Positions 49,721-61,889 of a DNA stretch of 64,000 nucleotides are shown piece by piece. The stretch spans positions 1 to 64,000 of the forward strand of contig JAPDRO010000014.1 in NCBI GenBank assembly GCA_030247885.1, in the 5' to 3' direction. The position numbers were made by a program, and so were the translations under genes. This stretch comes from Taxawa tesnikishii (nom. ined.) (Eukaryota > Ascomycota > Dothideomycetes > Dothideales). The first letter of the stretch is position 1, and every line of letters begins with the position of its first letter. The notes beneath the pieces were generated by a model, which was given only the letters and a program-made list of their open reading frames with translations, ran no database searches and was not told the origin of the DNA.

Positions 49721-51163
49721 ACTATATAGAACGATTATAATCTAAGTATAACTATCGAATTTAATATTAAACTATACTTACGTAACCTTACTATAGTAGA
49801 GAAGATAAAAGAAGTAAATAAACTAGTAAGGCTAACTAAGGTAGTTAATATAAAGCGTTATTTTAAGTAGCTACTAATAGCGTAACTAAAACTATATATA
49901 GCGCGAGAGAAATAGTAATAAGTTAACGAAATATAAATACTCCTTAAGCTTATAGTTAGTATTATCTTTTAATAAGCGTTAACTATATTTATACGCGAAT
50001 TAAGATTACTAGAAGCTAGTACTACTTAAGCTAGTATATACGATTTTAATTAGTTAGAAGAAGACGACTTATAAATATTACTATATTAAGTATAGTTTTA
50101 CCCCTTATTATAGTATAAAAAAGCTACTAGTAAAGATCCTAATAATCCCGATAGTACTAAATATAATATAGTTAGATACGCGCTAAACTAGCAAAATATT
50201 AATAGTAACGTAAGATATAATTAAATATAAGTATAAGAGTACGTAATAGTTACTTTCGAGTCGTATAACGATTTAGTAAATACTATATCCTAAGTAGCGT
50301 TTAATAGACGTTTACTAGCGTACTTATAACTTATCGTTACTATAAAAGATAAGTAACGTAACAAAAATAGTAATATAACTACGTAGAGATATATAGGTAC
50401 GTTAGTTAATTTATATATATTTAAGAACTTATATAGCTACGTAGATACTATATATAAGATAACTATTATTAAGTTAATACTACTATTACCTTAGAGAGAC
50501 TTATAACGCTTAAGTAAACGAAGAATATATCCCTTAACTAGTATTTACTATAGTATCTACGTAGTATCTACGTTAGTACTATAAAATAATAAGAGTAGTA
50601 AAATATATATTAATAATACTACTAATTAAGAGACGTATAATTTCCTATAAAACGTAAACTAAGAAGAAAAAGTAACTCGAATAACTATTAACTCGAGGAA
50701 CGCTTATATAAGAATAGTAAAGGTTATAATATACTAAAGAGCTAAATACTACTTATAAGTAAGATAACCTTAGTATTTATTAAATTATTAACTTACTTAC
50801 TAAACGAATTATAAGGGTAGCGACTTACGTAGTCTTATATATAGCTCGTATATTAAACGACTTATATATAGTAAGGAGATAGTAGGCTATAGTTAAGTTA
50901 GTAGCCAATTTAGTTAACAATTTAGTTAATAATTTATAGACTAGGCGATAAATAAGTCTATAGGAAGAGAGTTATTAATTTACTTTATATAAAGTTATTA
51001 TAATAATATTTCTTATAATATAGTATAGTCTCGCATAACGTAGTATATATTTATATAACGTAGTAAGCGTAGTAAGCGTAGTATACCTAGTATATACGGT
51101 ACGATTATTTGTACTATACTTACTACTAATACTACGATCCGAGATTTCGTAACGTATTACTTT

Positions 51164-51437
51164 ACTTAATTTACTACCTTATAGTTTACGTTATAGTAAT
51201 TTAAATAATTTTCCGTATTATAGGAGATACGCGTAGTAATATAAGAATAGGACGTATAGGTTCGATAAGTATAAAACGCGAAGCGCGTTATTGACGCGGC
51301 TTTATAGTTGCCCAATCCTAGTCTCCAATCCTAGTACAAAATTTCCTAATTCGCTTAGCATCAACCCCGTGCTTTACCGAATTCGGCTCAATCTGGCTCC
51401 GATTCCAGGCGATCGGAGGTGTCCTATCAGTTAGGGT
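51164..51437. other. Boundary between 14-kb element and gene island
   Basis: Contains a Fot1-like 3' terminal fragment at about 51172-51193. RIP signature fades between 51200 and 51300, then normal composition begins. Confidence 0.6.
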
Positions 51438-53608
51438 CTAGCATACATTGTTAGCGACATCCAGACACGTTAGCAGCGCGATGACTATCGCGACTCTGCC
51501 ATCACCGATCCCTGGAACCCCAAACACTCTCAGACAAGCTCTGCATACCAATGCACAGCTGCCAAAAGGATACCATGCTCTTCCATGGCGGGAGTCAAAA
51601 GGCTTGAAGTGTTGCTGTCCCCAACGCTTACACCACGCACTCCGTCCCAGGCATGCGAAGAATGCGAGAGATATGCAGACAGTCTCTATGTTCTTAACGA
51701 AGGAGGGCTTGCCGGGTTCACGACCGTTGAGGAGAGGCGTAGGCGTGTCTTGGATGTGTCCGTATCTTGTTCGGAAACGTTGCAAAGCGTACATGGCGCG
51801 AAGAAGATGAGTAGTGCGTGTAATTCCTCCGACAATGTTAAAGTTGATACCGCGCAATGTCAACCATGTGGAAGTGTTGGCGCGAGGAAAGCCATCGATG
51901 GCGAAGAAAGTTCTTGCTTCAAGTCTCGGGCTCGTGCTGCATGTCGTCTCCAGCTCGAGCCAGAGCTGATGCAGCACCGTATCGTTCGTTCGTACTCCAT
52001 CGTAATCTGGGAAGCCGCGGTACGATGTAGAGAGAAAACAGCCCGTCGATGGGTTGTAGATCTGCATGCCCTCTTCGCCCGAAGTTTGGTCGTAGTGTAT
52101 GATCCATACGGTCGAATTGCTTTGACTTGAGCTCATACTAGTGGCCACACCAGTCAGCTGTGCCCGGTCATCATTGACGTGTTCTTACAGTACTGACCTG
52201 ACAAGATACCTGGTGAATCCGTCTTCTACAAAGTCCGCTCCATGTTCCCTGTCCATAATGCTCTGCTCTCTCTTGACATCTAGGTAGCCGCCACTAATCG
52301 GGCTCCTTATCCTGACTGGTTCAGTATCGTGGATTGGGAAATTTTGAGAGGTGGCGACGGTGTAGCCCGCCTCTTCAATAAGGACGCGCTCAAACATCCA
52401 TGGCGCTTTGTTGCTCTCATCAGACTTTACTTCTCTCGAACTCTAGACATGAACGTTCTTACCGACTCTATTGATCTTGTCCTGGAGGATGACGCGGTGA
52501 CCCGGAAAGACAAAGTCTTCGACAGTCTGGGTTTTTCGCTTCTCCTGTCGTCGTCTTTCCCATCTACTGCGTGCTGCCTCTTCAGTGTCAAAAGCTCTGA
52601 CATCGCTATCCCAGATAAGCTCATCGGTCCAGAGAAAGCCAGCCTGAGGCATATACAAGCTGAAGGGCTTTCCAGGAAAAGCTGCGTGGCTGGTTGCGAG
52701 AGAGTCATTCGGAGATGTTTTCCATAGATTGAACGATTGTGGTTGTGCTGGTCGGAGCGAACGACGCATAGAAGGTTTCAAGAAATGGAGATTATAATTT
52801 CCTCCGGTCTGGACCTCTGATGTGGGAAAGATTTGGACAAAAACCAAGACGGTCAAGGCGGCCCCCAATAATATTGGGCGCAAGAAGCGGAGTGTTAGAG
52901 AGGAAAGAACAGAGCCCTGTCAGGTCAGCCAACGTTGCAATCGCTTTCTTGTGTGACTTACAATGGAGCATTGTGTATCTGCCAGACGATCGCAATCCTG
53001 AACTATTTTCTGAGTCTGGACAATGAGCAGCACTGCAATGCCAGACGCCCAGTCATCCCCCACCAAAGCGGCAACAAGGTATAAAAGCTCGGCACAAAGC
53101 AAGGCCAGTTCTCTTCGCAAACGGCCAAGGTATTGGGCCCAGAAAGTGAGGCACACGGATGTGACAAGCTGAAGACTTGATACATCTCTAGAGATCTCGA
53201 GACCTTCGTCAGGGTAGTTGCGTGCTTGGAAGGAAGTCATGGCCCAAGCGCATGCGACGGCAACCACCGATTGCGTCATCCTCCTATCAGGGCAAGCCGC
53301 AAGCCTCGAAGACCATGCACACGAAAAGCATTGGACAAAGGCGAAGCCGGCCGCAAAAGGCAACCTGAGCGGACCGTTCGAGCTTGTATATCAGGAAATG
53401 ACTGGGTGAAAAGATAGGAAAGTGGCGGGAAAGTTTCAATAGCGAGCTGTCCACGGCGCAACAAAGTGGAAATTGTGGAATGGACGTGGATAGCTTCTCG
53501 GTCCAGTGGAAAGGAAAGCGCTGAAAGCACAGCAGCCGTAAGGCTGATGGATGAGGCAAAGAGTAAGCTGGCGAACATGGTAGCTAACCGAAGCAAGACT
53601 GTAACCAT
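51438..53608 (-). pseudogene. Multi-pass membrane protein gene, interrupted by one in-frame stop; function unknown
   Basis: From the ATG at 53608 the N-terminal part is a string of hydrophobic helices (LATMFASLLFASSISLTAAVL, then LQLVTSVCLTFWAQYLG, LALLCAELLYLVAALVG, ILLGAALTVLVFVQIF). A 45-bp intron at 52917-52961 (GTAAGT..GCTGACC..ACAG) joins TQCSI to GSVLSS. Another of 60 bp at 52138-52197 joins TRYLV to SMSSSQ in the soluble C-terminal part. In the exon between them one TAG (52440-52442) interrupts an otherwise open frame (NVHV/SSREV); CAG to TAG is a RIP-type change. How the first exon joins the second near 53280-53390 is unresolved. I do not recognise the family. Confidence 0.5.
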
Positions 53609-54320
53609 CGATCATGGAGGAATGGACGAAGATGTACAGTCCTGCTGGGTTGGGAGGTGAGCTGCGAGCGATAACCCAACATCTCGCATATTGCTGCAAG
53701 TCAATTGGTGTCGGGCAACTATTGTCGTGTAGAACCTAGGTGCGGCTTTCCGGAACAATCGAGGCCAGGATGATCTGTCGGCAAGGCGCGGGGACCGCCC
53801 TAAGCCAACACCATACGCCACAAGCTAAAATTTGTTGTTCCTGGCTAACAGGAGCCACCATTCAACGTCCCGTGTCGCTTGGTTTGTCGCACCATACTCG
53901 AGTAGCGTTCAGAAGGATGCGTTCCACTACGTCACGCAACTGCACCTACTCCGTTTCATAGCTAATCTATGACTTCCTGGAGTGCACTGATCTCTATAGC
54001 ACACGGGATCCTTGTGAGCCTGTGGGCTATTGAGTTTTAGTTGGTGGAATAGCTACAATTGTATATTTAGTGTGACGTCGTTGTTTTGGACAGTCCGGTG
54101 GATCATCGAGATAGGCAGCAGAGTCAGGGGTTACTCATCGACGTAGTGGGCCGCGCATTTTAACTAGATGGTAGTCGATTGACCACGCCAAGCACCGAGT
54201 TCGAGTTTGCCATGTTCTCCGCCAACACCCACTAACATATACGTATGAACGATTCAGTTCGCCCTGCTGCCAGCAGAGCATCTGCCAACTGTTTGCTTCC
54301 AACACTGCAGCGCTGCCACC
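53609..54320. other. Intergenic region with divergent promoters
   Basis: Lies between the minus-strand membrane-protein gene and the plus-strand gene at 54321; it must hold both promoters. No other gene seen. Confidence 0.6.
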
Positions 54321-55218
54321 ATGGACCCAACGATTTCTCCGCCTACAGATGAGTTGCGCCAGCGCATATCCTCAGCTCTAGAATCCTACCGCTCCAAACT
54401 CTACAAGATCAATTACGAAAAACTGCGCTCCGCTGTCCACGACACTAACGTACGCTTCGACGCATACCTGTCCGCACCATCAGAAGAAGAGCAAGCAGAC
54501 TCGATTGAAGAGCGTATCGCGAGTTTTGAGGACCAATATCTCGTCGGCGAATACGGTGGCGACCCTCCCGAACTCGAAGATCTGGTTACCAACATCGACG
54601 ACTTGCTCGACCCAGATACGGCCCGTCGCATCCTTCCAAACGTCATCAACCCACCCGTAACGCCGGAAGTGTGCGAGCAGAGAATGCGCGAGATTGAAAG
54701 CGAAGTGCAGGCGCAGGCGGCTGCGGCATCCTACGATAGGGACGGTGGCAGTGACAGCAACGTTGCTTTGCCAAATGAGTACCGCGTGCTCATGTCCCTC
54801 TGCGACGGAATTCTCCCCTCGGGCCTACACTCAGAAGTCGATTCTAGGAGCGTGGTGGCCATTCGCGGTCTCGCTGCCACACAAGTCCCCCTCTCGACGA
54901 ACTGAAACAGCGTCTCCGTCTCGAGCAAGTCGGTTACATCGTGCACGCGGGTTTCATCACCGAGCCTTATAGCGATGGCGAGCGCGCGTGCGCCGGCTGG
55001 GCTTTGTGCGAACGCGCTGCTACGGAGGACGCGAGGGAGAGGAGGAAGGCGTGGAGGATCGTGTTTGCGTTACAGGGGATGATTGCCCGTTCACGTATGA
55101 TAGCGTAGAGGAATTTCTGAGGTGGTATGCTGGGTATGATGTCAGGAGGTACGGCAGCTGGGACTACGAAAACGGGGTTTATCTCGATGGAGATGGCAAT
55201 CCTGTTGATGACCAATGA
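54321..55218 (+). CDS. Possible SUKH/Knr4(SMI1)-like protein, frame interrupted at two homopolymers
   Basis: The start GCCACCATGG is a near-ideal eukaryotic context. The first frame runs to 54905, the middle segment (DELKQRLRLEQVGYIVHAGF) is in a second frame and the last (EEFLRWYAGYDVRRYGSW..DDQ, stop 55216-55218) in a third. The changes fall at C5 (54887-54891) and G4 (55075-55078), each off by one base in the same direction; otherwise the protein, about 299 residues, reads smoothly. The acidic N-terminal part, LPNEYRVLMSLCDGI, and a C-terminal EEFLRWYAGY helix resemble SUKH/Knr4 proteins, regulators of cell-wall signalling in yeast. That family call is tentative. No signal peptide. Confidence 0.5.
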
Positions 55219-55638
55219 GTGCGCGCTTCTGTGATCGAGGGCAAGTTGAGTAGGGAGCTAGTAGAATGGAAGGAACTGCTTTTCAAATGAATAGAGTACC
55301 CTCTGCTCGTGCAGCGTCGAATGCAAGGTTACAGGTATCGCGAGCTTTTTGTCGTTCGCTTAATCCTACAGCCCAGTATCGGCTGTACGGACCGAGAAAT
55401 AAGTAGCATAGCGTTTGCATCGATTACAATCTTAAATGTTTATATAAATGGGAAGCATCTTCCCACATGCTGCAATTGAAGATGCAACAAGGACCCTGTA
55501 CGAGGTAAGATTACAACGAATAAGATACATAGGAATGGATAGTCTATAATGAAAGCAGAGTCCCCCTACATCACTCTACGAAGCTTCAATCGAAGACCTC
55601 GTCGCAGTACTGCCGGATATCAAGATCGACGAAAGTGA
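55219..55638. other. Intergenic region between convergent genes
   Basis: Both flanking genes end here, so it holds 3' UTRs. Nothing else recognised. Confidence 0.6.
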
Positions 55639-58600
55639 TTATGCCGAGACTGTCGAAGATGGCGTGCTCATCGACGGGGTAATTGAGATCGTGGTAGTAA
55701 AAGTTGTCATGCCGGTCGTATTTCTGGTGATCCACACCGCCGAAGTAAAGGTTGTATCCGTCTTAGTCAACGTCCAGGTTAGCACGACGGTGTTGTTCGC
55801 GTCCCAGCTCATGGGAGTGTAAGACGGCATCGACGAAATCGTTGACAGGTATGAGTAAGTCGGCGTGGCTGTAATCGTCGGCGCTTGCGGCCCCTCGGTA
55901 GTGATGGCTCTCTTCACCATGTCCGCTGCAAGTGCTTTCTTTCCAAGCGCGTCCTCCTCTCGCGCCTTCTTTTCTCTTCGCATATCCTCTTCCATCCACT
56001 CATCTTCCTGCGCCGCATCATGCTGTTGTCGTTTGCTAATGCCTGCTATGCCGTCATATGTGCATGAGAGTTGGGGCCCGCCTGCCGACACAATAGCCCG
56101 CTCAACGCACCCTGCTGTCAGGATTATTGGCAGGTTGAAGTACACTTTTGCAAACGAGGTGCTGGTAGCGTCCGTCCAATTCCAGCCTGTGAGCGCACCG
56201 CACCCATCTTCCTGCGCGTGCAGCTCATCGCCGCCGTCCATAGCCCAGTTCTCGATATTGTATACCTCAAAGGTGTAGAAAAAGGATTCATCCCTGTTTT
56301 GCAGAGGTATAGTTAGCTCGTAATATTCTGATATCGAAGATGGAAGAAACTGACCAATAATCGCAATTGGCAGATACCGTTGGGGCCACGATCGCTGTTG
56401 TGGTCGAAGTCGTGACGGTCGGCGTGATTACTGATGTGCTTGTGATAGTAGATTGAACCGTCGCTGGCAAGACTGTCGATGTGATTACGATAGTGGACTG
56501 AACTAGCGTTGGCGTTGATGTAATGATTACAGTCGACGTAGCTGGTGCGGCGGTTACAGTCACCACTGGAACACTGTCATCGTCGGACAAGTCAGGAGTA
56601 TCTTCCCCGCAGTCCTCACTCCAGGCGCAGGGGTCGAAATCAATGTTATCGCATCCGCTGAGCGCATACACACGCGCGTCCAGGAAACTGCCAGCGGCCG
56701 CCCGTGCAACGAGTTTTTGGTCGAACGATTCAAGAGGCCCGGAACCAAATTCAGCAAAGGCTCTATTGGCTCTCGTTGTTTGATTCTCAGCCTCTTGAAC
56801 CAACTCCTCGAGTTCTGGAGCAGCGGTGGCGTTTCGTCCACGGATCCCGATATCGCGTTTCTGTGGGCCAGTGGTACCGAACGGGCCACTGTACACGACG
56901 GGTTCATCGCAGCGAAGGTATCGATTGCCTGGTTTCTTGGACGCAGAAGTTCCAAAGGTGTGTCCACCGATAACGGTGTTCCAGATGTTAGCAGCTGAAT
57001 CCCATGACTTCATACCAGGTGCGGGACTGGCGCAGTATTGAGATGGAATGTTTGCATATTGCGTAACTCCAGCCGCGTTGACTGAGGTAGCATGATTGCT
57101 GAGGTGGTTGTTCCACCAAGGATCCCAATTTGGAACATTGGGATCAGTGTCAGCCGCTGCTGCCAGGTTCATGCGATTGGCCAACAGAAAGCCGGGTCCG
57201 TAGGCTGTTGAAAGGTTAGGAACTCAGCTTGTCGATTTCAAAGCACCAATGCGGACTGACCTTGGCCGCAAACATTCTTGCTCTGATCGGCACCAAGAAG
57301 ATAGTCATCCTCAGTTCTGCCAGTAGTCATGCTCGAGCCACCAAACTCAATACCTGCTGACAGTTAAACTCAAAATCGTCATTGCAACGCGGATACACCG
57401 TTGCTTACAAACTGTGAGCCCATGAATATTGTAGTTCTTCCCCTCACCTGTCGGATCTTGTGATTTGAGAAAATCGTTCCAGTCATTGCCTTGGAGACCG
57501 TTCTCTTTCCTTGGAATCAAGCGATTGACGGCATGCTCTGTGAGTAGAGTCGGACTGGGATTACGATCCGGGTTCCCAGAGCCCCTGCAACACACACCAT
57601 GTCAGCCCATGGAAACGTGCTACGATTCGTACTCAGGCGGCACAACTGGCTGTGCGAGTCGCAGGACCATTCTCTCGACCTAAGGTTGCCCCTCGGAAAC
57701 GTGCAATGATGGGAACACGTACCATGGATACTCTTCAACCTCACATCCAACTAGACCCCAGCCAGGGCGCGGATCCTTACCGTTCTCCCGAATAGCGTTT
57801 GCGACATCTTCACTTCTACCATTGACAAATTTGCCGCGTGTCCACGTAATTGTATCGTGGTAATCCGAATCTAGGTATTGCGCGTCAGTGCTTGAGCTGT
57901 CCTTCGAGAAGAAAGTCCCGATCTGAGTGGGCAACTGCTTGCTATGCAGCTGAACGGCACGTACCCTGGTAATTATATGTGAGTACACTGGTCTTGCCGC
58001 GCTCTAGGATGGCACTTCGAGCATTCGCGCAGACGTTCGGGAAGTCGTCAAAGTTGCAAGTGTACGTTGCAACGCATGCGCCCACCGCCTCAACGGCAGG
58101 AAATGTAGTGCTTGCACATCTCCTGTCTGCACGAGGCTTGAAGAGGTTCTCATGCTCCAACACTCTGCGATATTCTCGCCATGCAGTTTGGTTGATGTGA
58201 CCGTCTTCTGTGTATTTGATCTCGTAAGCAAGCGGTACGACCGATCGCTTGGTAGCTGCAGAGCCTCCACAATCGCAGTTCTTCGCGTTGTCGACGGCAT
58301 CCTGCACCGAGGAGGGATCGTTGAGGGCCTCTTTCTGGCAAGACCCCATCATATCCAACGCATCCTCAGAATTGTAATCGCAATTGATCAATGCAGTCTC
58401 CGGATCGTAGAGTGGGAAGTTTCCATTAGAGCAGAGACCTGTGTCAACACTAAGGTCCGCTTCACATGAATCCCCTTCGTCTGGGTCGTCTGGATCATCT
58501 GGGCCATCTGGGTCGTCATTGTTGTTTTGCCCAGGAGGAGCTTCCGGGTCGTTGGAGTCCCACCAGTTGAGACTCGGTGGTCCCGGACAAGATATCCAGC

Positions 58601-61600
58601 ACGGTGAGCAGATACCGGCGCAGTGACTGCCGCATCCTGTAAGACTTGTACAGACAGGGCCCGGTGAGCCGGAAGTGTGGGTGATAGGAGGGAAATGGGA
58701 GTCATGGGAAGTATCCGACGGCAGAATTGATGAGGTTGGAGGTGCTGTTGTTCCTGGCCAAGGAGGAGGATAGAATGTGCGGGTGTTGGAAGGATGTGTT
58801 GTGCCACTGATGGTATTCTGGTCTGTGATATTGAAAGGCGAAGGTACCACACTCGGCGTCAGGAAGAAAACCGTCTCGGTGTCTGTGACGGTCACGTCGA
58901 AGACGGATATGACAGATGTTGTAACTGCAGGGATAGTGATGACTGTGGTCTCTACCACACTGGTATAGCTCGTCGAGCCTCCTGAAGACGTCAACCAGCC
59001 AACTTCCACCGTGGTCGTTAGCGGGGAAAGCTGAATGTGGTCTGGCTTGAGATTGTCAAGGGCGGCATGACATATGTGCATGGCGGACTGCATTGCACAG
59101 TCACGGACGCGGGATTTCCGCCGTAGATGGTCGGATCGATGGTGACATAGCCGGATCCATCCTCTTCGGCAGTTGTTGTGGTGCCGCCGCTACTCCCTGT
59201 TGTTGCGGTGCCGCCGTTACCACCAATCGATCCGGAGCCAATGACTGGAACTGGTGGAGCACCTGATGGAAGGTTTGGAGTAATCGGTCCTACACCACCA
59301 CCGGGACAGACGTTAAACCAAGTCCAGGCTTTGTTCGTGGCGGGCTCAACAACGATGTAGTCTGCTCTTCCAACGCCGTAGAGCTCCCCGAACTCAACGC
59401 ATGCGCCTCGGCTAGAGCCACCCGAGGAAACGTTGCCTTGCCAGTTCCACTCATAGGCGCTGCCAGAACTCTCTTTCGCGCCACCATTGTACCAAGCTGT
59501 AACGGCCCCATCGAGCATGTCGACATAAAGATAGTCGTCTTTTCCGTCACCGTTGATGTCCGCGAATCTCAAGTTGACACGCTCTTTGCCCTCGGATTTT
59601 TTGATTTGTCCTAGATCGACCATGTTGCCAACTCCTTTGTTCAGATAGCCATGGACAGTTCCGTCACTTGACATACAAAGGAAGTCAGCTCTACCATCTC
59701 CGTCGATATCATTCCAACGGACTCCCTTGTCATGCTTGTCCTTGCCATAGCCTTCGGTGCATGTTGCACTTCCAGTCACGACACCGAGGTTCGAGAAGGC
59801 GAATGTTCCAGAGTATTGGTTCTGGATGACCGTCGTCGCGCCAGAAGCTTTGTCAACAAGCAGAATGTCGCATTTCCCATCGCCGTCAAAGTCGGCTAGA
59901 TGGATCTCTTCACGAGCTCGATTGGCATAATAGATGTGGCCCCATGGAATCCAGTATCCCCAATTGTGACCGTTCTCGAAGAGGGTGATTGCTCCTGTCG
60001 AATTGATGAAGACATAGTCGTCTGATCCGGAGCCTGTCATGTCGCAGTAAAACGTTCCGTCTCCTCTGACCATTGTCCCACCATGGTCGTGATTTTCCCA
60101 ACGTTGAATGTACACATTGCCCTTTTGATCGAAACCAAGGCATAATCAGCACGCCCGGAACCCATAAAGGCACCGAAAGTGACGTTGACCGGGCTCGATG
60201 AGCCCTGGTGGGTAACTCCGTGAGAAACCCATGCAGGCTCAAGACCAATCTTAAAACCTCGACGATTGATCCAGGTAGTCACTTGGCCGTTCGCATTGAC
60301 CCAGATCAGGTCATCCTTCTTGTCTCCATTTAGGTCAACAAATCTAAATCCATCAAGCGGAAGGCCATCTGGCAAGTTAGTGAAGACTCCATCCATTGGA
60401 TACCAGTACATGGGTGCAACATTCGATGTTGCACCGTTTCGCCATCCATAGATTTCTGTGGCAAATGCGTCAAAAGCGACATAGTCTGCTCTTCCGTCAC
60501 CGTCTATGTCAGCTAGACGGACCTGAGCCTGAGGATAGCCCTCGCTCGCTTTGACGGTGCCCATAGAAACCCATGTCGGGCTTCGCGAATCCGATCCTGG
60601 GGTGTTTTGCCAGCAGTCCACGCCTCCGTCTGGACCAATGCAGCAGAAGTCATCTCTTCCGTCACCCGTCATGTCTGCGAATTGGACGCCGGGTCGATTG
60701 CAAGAGTTCGGGAACGTGAAATAGAGATAAGGTCCCATATTACCAGCGCCAAGACTCAACGCGACACCCAGACCGTAGTCCGAGTTGGATCCAACGTAGA
60801 CGTAGTCGTCAATCCCATCACCATCAATATCAGCCCAGAAAACTCCCTCAGGATGGGAGTTGTTGAAGTTCACGGTCGAAGGGTTGTTGAATCCTGCAAA
60901 ACTGGATACCTGTGTACCGACGTGTACATACGCTCCGTCGTCGCTGCCAGATCCATTCTGTGTCTGGGTCGGGCCAATCGCGTTTCCAGGGACCTTGTCA
61001 CATGTATTACCAGCTCCAGTCGTGACAGTATCGTCTACACCGGACACGGCTGCCGGAGGCGACAACCATCCTTGGCTATCGACAGCTTGAATGCCCTGAT
61101 ACCACACCTCCGCCATCTTCAGATATCCAGCTTCGGTAGGGTGTGTTCCATCAGAACCTATATCAGAGAGGCTGAAGTATGAGGATGAGAAGTCGACATA
61201 AGCGATCTTTTTCCAGCGGCTTGACGGGCTTGGACGACGCCAGGGATCTGACTGTTATATATCACGGCGTTTGCCTGGGTATTGGCATTCCCGTTTGGCA
61301 GAAGGGTAGAAGCGATGATAGTAACGCCTGGAATCGCATCAAACAGACGATCGATCAAGGTTGCTAGGCGTGTTCCCGCGTTCTCAATGTCGATACTTTG
61401 AACGCAATCATTGGTACCAACGTGCAATAGGACAAGATTAGGTTGAGAGGGAATAGAGAGCTCAGCTTTCTCAGCAACCTAGCAAAGTTAGTTCAAGCAG
61501 GCGCAGATAGCTCGAACGTAGCAACAACCTGGGTGATAACGTAGCCAGGCCACCCCTCGCAGTCACCGTCCGCCATTGTGCCAGTATGAACACTACCGAT

Positions 61601-61889
61601 CATGTTGACAGGATTGGCATTGTTATAGACGAGCTGATTTCTGAGGCCGTAGCGCCAACCATTGCCATCGGGCGATGTCAATCCGTAGACGATAGAAGCG
61701 CCGAGAGGTAGTATCCTCAGTTGAACACCATTGTCGAAGCGCCTGCTTGGATCTGTGGAATCGGTGGCTGGTCGTGGCAACGCAGCAACTGATGCAAGTC
61801 AGCATACGTATCATAAGGGCAAGTACATACGTGAGCTTACCACCCGCGGTCCAGAGCCATACAATGGTACAGACGCCAAGGATGGACAT
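55639..61889 (-). CDS. Large secreted protein: SGNH (CE3-like) esterase, FG-GAP repeats, NucA/NucB-like nuclease domain
   Basis: Starts at ATG 61889 with a signal peptide (MSILGVCTIVWLWTAGVAA). Introns: 61789-61840, 61479-61528, 57680-57722, 57585-57623, 57354-57408, 57205-57260 and 56294-56354, giving about 1,960 residues. The SGNH hydrolase part has LPLGASIVYG (nucleophile block), HVGTNDC and DGTHPTEAGY (catalytic Asp/His), as in carbohydrate esterase family 3. FG-GAP/VCBS repeats follow, with calcium-loop motifs ADIDGDG, ADMTGDG, VDLNGDK, ADFDGDG and ADINGDG. Then come Thr/Ser/Pro linkers, a Cys-rich and Asp/Pro-rich stretch, and a NucA/NucB-like nuclease segment (CEVEEYPW; RLIPRKENGLQGNDWNDFL). 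The C-terminus has Thr/Val-rich repeats. The frame slips by one base at several short homopolymers (for example 61208-61212, 60132-60134, 59023-59026). Likely an extracellular or wall-associated enzyme; substrates unknown. Confidence 0.75.

Larger units (their letters stand above)
36836..51163 (+). mobile_element. Large (about 14.3 kb) DNA transposon with inverted ends and Plavaka-type transposase, RIP-mutated
   Basis: The left end near 36836-36870 (AAATCCCGGATTATAGTATT then AGTAGTAA) is the inverted counterpart of the right end near 51131-51163 (ACTACGATCCGAGATTTCG on the plus strand). About 30-35 bases match apart from C/T and G/A differences. Both subterminal zones are rich in TACTA/TAGTA motifs. 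Between them lie two plus-strand reading-frame remnants: a very long frame with helicase-like motifs and a Plavaka-like transposase. The exact termini and any target duplication were not resolved. A 3' Fot1-like end (ACCTTATAGTTTACGT) sits at about 51176-51192, just outside. Confidence 0.65.

Noticed and set aside
36836-51163. Starship-type giant element
   Set aside because: No tyrosine-recombinase (DUF3435) captain was seen at the left edge; inverted ends and a Plavaka-like transposase argue for a DNA transposon.
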